Of a DNA stretch of 64,000 nucleotides, positions 56,101 through 62,100 are shown one piece after another (positions within the stretch are counted from its first letter, which is position 1; each line of letters opens with the position of its first letter). This DNA is from Emydura subglobosa. Its lineage: Eukaryota > Chordata > Testudines > Chelidae. A model generated the notes under the pieces. The model did not search any database. It saw nothing but the letters and a program-made list of their open reading frames with translations, and had not been told where the DNA came from. The position numbers and the translations under genes are program-made. The stretch lies in NCBI GenBank assembly GCA_007922225.1, contig ML679956.1, positions 79,031,554 through 79,095,553 of the forward strand, written 5' to 3'.

Positions 56101-59100
56101 ATCTCCACTTCCCCTGCGGCGTTTCAGACTGGCTGGAGCAAGCCGCCTCCCAGACAAGCTCCAGCCTGTGCCCCCTGCCAGCCATGCCACCCGGCCAGGC
56201 CTCCGTCCATCGCTGCGGCGCTGGAGCAGTGCCCACTGCAGCGCCAGGTGCTGCTGGCTGCGGGGGTGCCGGCCGGGCAGCAGCAGGGCACTGATGCAAA
56301 GAGCAGCTGCCCTGCCACGGCGGTTTCCTAGTCCCAGCCCTGTCCCTGCTCGCTGCTCGGTGGCTGCTTTTTACTTCCACGCCCGAGGGGTTCGTCCGAG
56401 TGTCTAAGGCTGTCGCCAGGAAATGCAGCCCCTCGAACGTGGGAGCGGGGGGTGGAGATTTCTATCAGGTCAGGACTTCCGACCTTCACGGGAATTTCTG
56501 CCTAGCCCCGGCCAGTAAGCAGGAAGGTTCATACCCCTGGTCATTCGTCTCAGCTGATTGTGACTGTGCTGACTACCCGTACAAATGGCCCCTCCTTTCA
56601 TGGGCCCTGCTGCATTCTTGGCCTCAAAGGCGTCTTGTGGCAGAGTGTTCCACAGGCTAATGGTGGGTGCCCAGGTTAGCGCCTGTCCGGTACAAAGCGC
56701 TGGCGTCACTGGATTTGAGATCCCACGCTGGGATCCCGTGAGCCCCCCCCGTTATCCGGACTGGGCCCTGCCTGGTGTCCGCGTATCATAGGGAGAGAGG
56801 GGGCGAGGGGAGACGAGCCGATGACTAGGAATTTGCTGGGGTCGTTCTGCAGCGACGCCGCTGTGTGGACCCCCGCCGCGCCGCCCGCCTCTGGGCGTGA
56901 TGCATTGCCAAGCAGGGGAGCATGCTGGGATAACGCCCCCCACCACGCCCCAAAGACGCCTTCCCACGGGCCTGGAGCTGTGGCCGAGCAGGCTCCCCAT
57001 TGCTGAGGGGCGGCGGGATCCGTCCCCTACAGATTGGTGCCAGGGCGGGGTCAGGATCTCGGCTCTGGTGCCCATCTCACTGCTCAGCATCTATCCCTTG
57101 GAGGGGGATCAGGGCCTCAGAGCCGCCCGAGCGAGTGCCGGACCCCACACCTGTCCCTGCCATCAAGAATCGGTGCTTTGGGCCTGCTTCACCCGTGGAA
57201 ACCAGGCTCTCTCCTTTCCTGGGGCCAGGTCCGCCATCCCCTCACTCAGACCACCTCCTCGGCCCCGGGGCCCAGCCCCTCCCAGCCCCTGTGGTGACTG
57301 CCCTGTGTCTCTCAGCTCCGGCGAGGAGGGGGTTGGATGCGGCACTGGGGGCTGTGTGCCGGTGCAGAGCCGTCTGGCCCCTTGGCGTCCTCGGGGCTCT
57401 TGGCCCCCGCACACCGCACTCCTGGGCGCAGGTCAGGGCCGGGCCAGGGCCGGGCACCTCTGTGGCCGGAGGAAGGAAGAATCCCAGCCCGCCAGGCAGA
57501 GCGGGCGGGTGCACAAAGCTCCCTCGGCGCATGCGGGGCCGCCTCGCCCCAGATCTGTCTGGCTCCTGCTCCTATTTTACTGCAGTGCCAGCGCACAGCT
57601 GCTGCCCCAGCCCGAGACAGAGAGACGGGTTTATTCCTGTCAGCACGACCTGCCAGCTTTCCAGACAGCGAGGGGGGAGGCAGCGCAGCCCCGGCACTAG
57701 GGCCAGTCGATTTTACTCTCTCCACGGCATGGCCGTGTGCGAGTCTGCAGCTCAGGGCGCTGTCCTGAACCCTCCAGGCACAGCACAACCCACCCCCTGG
57801 GCACTAGCACCGAGCTCTGCCCACTCCCAGCCCCGCCGAGTACAGCGGGATCCACTCCCAGGACACTGTCTCCATGTCTAGCTGGCAGCCGGTCACAAGC
57901 GGAGTGCCCCAGGGGTTGGTGCTGGGACCAGTTTTGTTCAACATCTTCATTAATGATCTGGAGGATGGGGTAGATTGCATCCTCAGCAAGTTTGCAGCTG
58001 ACACTGAGCAGGGGGGAGTGGTAGATACGCTGGAAGGCAGGGATAGGATACAGAGTGACCTAGACCATTGGAGGATTGGGCCAAAAGAAATCTGATGAAG
58101 TTCAACAAGGACAAGTGCAGAGTCGTGCACATAGGAAGGAAGAATCCCATGCACAGCTATAGACTGGGGACCGACGAGCTAGGCAGCAGTTCTGCAGAAA
58201 AGGACCTGGGGGTAACAGTGGATAAGAAGCTGGATATGAGTCAGCAGTGTGCCCTGGTTGTCAAGAAGGCTAATAGCATATTGGGCTGCATTAGGAGGAG
58301 CATTGCCAGCAGGTCACGGGAAGTGATCATTCCCCTCTATTCGGCATTGGTGAGGCCGCATTTGGCGTATTGTGTCCAGTTTTGGGCCCCCCACTATAGG
58401 AAGGATGTGGACAAGCTGGAGAGAGTCCAGTGGAGGGCAACAAAAATGATGAGGGGGCTGGAGCACAAGACTTATGAGGAGAGGCTGAGGGAACTGGGCT
58501 TGTTTAGTCTGCAGAAGAGAAGAATGAGGGGGGATTTGATAGCAGCCTTGAACTACCTGAAGGGGGTTCCAGGGAGGCTGGAGCTAGGCTGTTCTCAGTG
58601 GTGGCAGATGACAGAACAAGGAGCAACGGTCTCACGTTGCAGGGCGGGAGGTCTAGGTTGGACATTAGGAAAATCTTTTCCCCTAGGCGGGTGGTGAAGC
58701 ACTGGAATGGGTTACCTAGGGAGGTGATGGAATCTCCATCCTGAGAGGTTTTTAAGGTGCAGTTTGACAAAGCCCTGGCTGGGATGGTTTAGTCGGGGTC
58801 GGTCCTGCTTTGAGCAGGGGGCAGGACTAAGTGACCCCCTGGGGTCCCTCCCAACCCTGGTCTTCTAGCATTCAGTGACTAGCAGCGGGATCTGCGCTCT
58901 CTGCCCTAGTCTCCCCCTCCGCATCCGAGCGGTTGCTCTCTGTGGCGCTGCCACACACGCCCACCCCCCATCCCTTGGCTCAGCCTTTTCTCCATCGCTC
59001 GGCTGCAGCAGCAGGCGCTGGCTCGTTGGGCCAAGGGGGCCGGGGTGTCTTTTAACAGCATTGGAGGGAGGTGTTGGGCGCAGAGCGGCAGGTCTGAGCC

Positions 59101-62100
59101 AGGCACCGGCCCAGGCTGAGGGGCGGGCCGCGGGCTCAGTGCGGGAGCAAAGCACCGAGCCCAGACCAGGGATGCGGGTAGAGGCGGCCGCGTGCGCGCG
59201 GCAGGGCGTGGACACGGGTGTCTGGGAGCTCCCCGGCCCGTGTGGAGGTGCGTGCAGGCGCCGGTGCCCTGCCGTGGCCAGCCTGGAGCCGGGCGTGCCG
59301 GCGCGCGGCTAGAGGCTGACGCCGTGTGGCCGTGTCCCGTCCTGTGCTGTCCTCTGGCGGCGCTGGTCCCGCGCTCGTCCCCGTGGGTCTGGAGTCGTGG
59401 CCAACGCGGCGCCGTGTTTCCCTCCTCCCACCACAGCCCAGGAGCCAGATCCCCGGCCCAGAGCCACCCTTGGGATTCGCCCCGGGGAGGCTGCTGGGAG
59501 CTGCCTCTTCTCACTGCCGGCTGGGCCATAAATAACCGCAGCGGCTCCCCGCAGCGCCCAAGAAACGACCCCTTTGTTTTCCAGGGCCAGCGAGTAGCCA
59601 TGTGAGGCGCCCGGGGCTAGGGCCGCTGCGGCAGGAGCGCGTGACTTCCTGCCCTGCTTCCCGGAGGGCCGGGGGGGCTGCCAGGCCAGAGCGAGGGGGC
59701 GGGAGGCCATGCAGGGCGGGGAGGAAAGGCCAGCTAAGAACCCGGGAAGATTTGGGCGTGGGGTGGGGCTCGATACCTAGGAGCCGGCTGTGATGGGGAG
59801 GGTGGCGTGACCCACCCCAGGGCTTGCACCATGTCACCACAGGCCAGGGTCATTCACCTCATCCCACCGCCTCCACCAGGCCAGCTGGGAGCCGGGGTCA
59901 GACCAGGGACCCAAACGCCCCGCACAGCCCCCAGCCCAGGGCTAAGGCAGCAAGGGGGTCAGCTGCCAGCTGGAAGGATCCGGCCCCGCCCCGCCCCGCC
60001 ATACACTGACCCTGCGGGCAGCAATGAACCCTTTCCTGCCCCAGCGGAGCGGACGTGGCCCGTTGTCCCCGGGGCTGTGCCCCAGCACGCCGGCTCTCAG
60101 CAGGCAAGCCGTGGCACAGAGGTGGGGTGCAGGGCGCCGTTACCCGTGCTGACGGGATGCACACGACCCGCGGGGCAGGCCGAGGCGGAAGGTCGTTCCC
60201 CAGATGGCAGCGCGGGCGCTCGCAAAAGCGACAGCTGTCCCGCTGGCTTGCATGGCCGGGGGGGGATGGGGGGATGAGGCCTGGCCCCAGGGAAGGCGGG
60301 CAGAGAGTGACTCAAGGCCCCCGAGCCGAGCCCAGCCACCCCCTCCCCACCCACCCCTTCCGATCAGGTGCCCCTGAATGGGAGGGCCCAGGATGGGGGA
60401 GAGGCAGGTTGCAGCTTGCAAAGAGAGCCAGGCCCAGGACTTTCGCTAGCCCTGGGAAGCTCGCCAAGCCAGGCTGCAGCCTCTCCGTCGCTTGACATCT
60501 TTGCATCCAGCCCCGCTGGCCGTGTATGGGGGACGCTCTTGGGCAGCCGGCCTTGGTCCACACGATCCTTCTCGCCTCTGCAGCAGGACCACGTGGCACG
60601 CGAGGGCTTGTCTGCCTGGGGGAACGTGCCAGCCTCGCTGGCTGGCGTGGCGGGACCGCCGGGGGCAGGACTCCCCGTGCAGGCGCTGCCCGGCAGAGTC
60701 AGTGGGGTTTCGCTGACACGGCCTTGGCAGCGTCCTGTAAACAAGCCCGAAGCTCTCCCGCCGTGGGATTTAAGGGGGCCACTCTCTAGCCCTGAGCGTG
60801 TCGCACCGCTTGGCGGGGCGGGGCTGGGCTGCCATCCCAGGGCGATGGCAGCGGGTAATTGCCCGGCGTTCCAGGCAGGCTGGCACTGCCCACCCCGGAA
60901 GCATGTGCTGCCGCAGCCTTGCTGCTCCGGTCCCAGCACGAGCGAGCCCGGCTCTGCCGTCACACCCTGCACGGCAGCCCAGCACGCTCCTAGCTACGCT
61001 GAGCCTGGGCAGAACTCGCTGCAGCCGCTCCCCGTGCGGCGCAGAGCAGAGGCCTGGCTGGGGCTCCGAAAGGGGTTGGCCAGAGGGCGCTGGAGGGTTT
61101 ACGTCAGCACACGCAGAGTCGGCAGGTTTGTACGTGCCGTCAGGCTGTGCAGCCCCTGGTGCGTGTCGCTCTCTGGCAGCGAGGGGCGTAGCTTCAGGCA
61201 GTGCCAGAGTGCTGGAGACGGATGCCCTCGGCTGCCAAGGGGATTTAGGAGCTAGGAACAAATGCTGGGCCTCCCCCTGCTCTAGCTCCAGTGTGAATCA
61301 GGGCGGTCGGGCGTCCCACCGGGGCAGCAGAGACACAGTCGGGCCCTGTGTCTTTTGGGGGAGACGTGGGCTCCACTCGCATGATCCCCACCGTGACCCT
61401 GCCTAAGGGATCAGGGGGTTTGGGACACCCCGGCTTCTTTAAGGCCAGCCGGTCGCCTAGATGGGCTTGGGGGGGGAGGGCTTCACAGGAGGGAGCTGCG
61501 GCTGGAGCCCGGCCTCAGAAACCCCATGTGGGGGAGTCTGCACTGCTGCATTAGCCCCCGGAGGCTGCGTCCATTGGGCCGGCTCTGAGACTCGCTGCAC
61601 TGTAGATGTCTCCCACACATCCCTGGTCCCTCCTGCGCCTTCCTCGGTACCTGTCCTGCACCATGTCCTCCCTTCCCCCAGTTCTCTGCCCCCTTCCCTG
61701 TGCCCCCTCTGTGCCCGGGTCCACCCCAACACCACCTTCAGCACTCTGCATCCTCTCCATGCGGCCCTTCTCCAGAGTCCTTACGGTGCTGGGACAGCGA
61801 GATGCTCGGTCTGTCTGTGCGTCCCGTTCTGGAGCCCAGCTCATTCCTGGGCCAGGCTGGAGGGACCAGGCTCAAACCCTTCCTCCCTCTTCCCTTTGGG
61901 ACCCCTCCATGGCCTCCTCTTACCCCCCCGCTCTAATGAGGGGTTGGTACGTAGGATGGCTGGCTCGGAGCTGTGTGTGTCAGGCCACCCCTACCTAACA
62001 CACTGCAAAGTCAAAAACCCAGCCAGCCCCGGGGGGCGGAAGCCGGCCCATTTTGGAGCGATGCTGAGCCACAACCAAAACCAAAAAAAGAGGGCATGTT

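Noticed and set aside
57000..57881. 293-codon open frame on the + strand in intron 21.
   Set aside because: Composition is that of random GC-rich sequence, competing frames overlap on both strands, and it lacks splice or promoter support.
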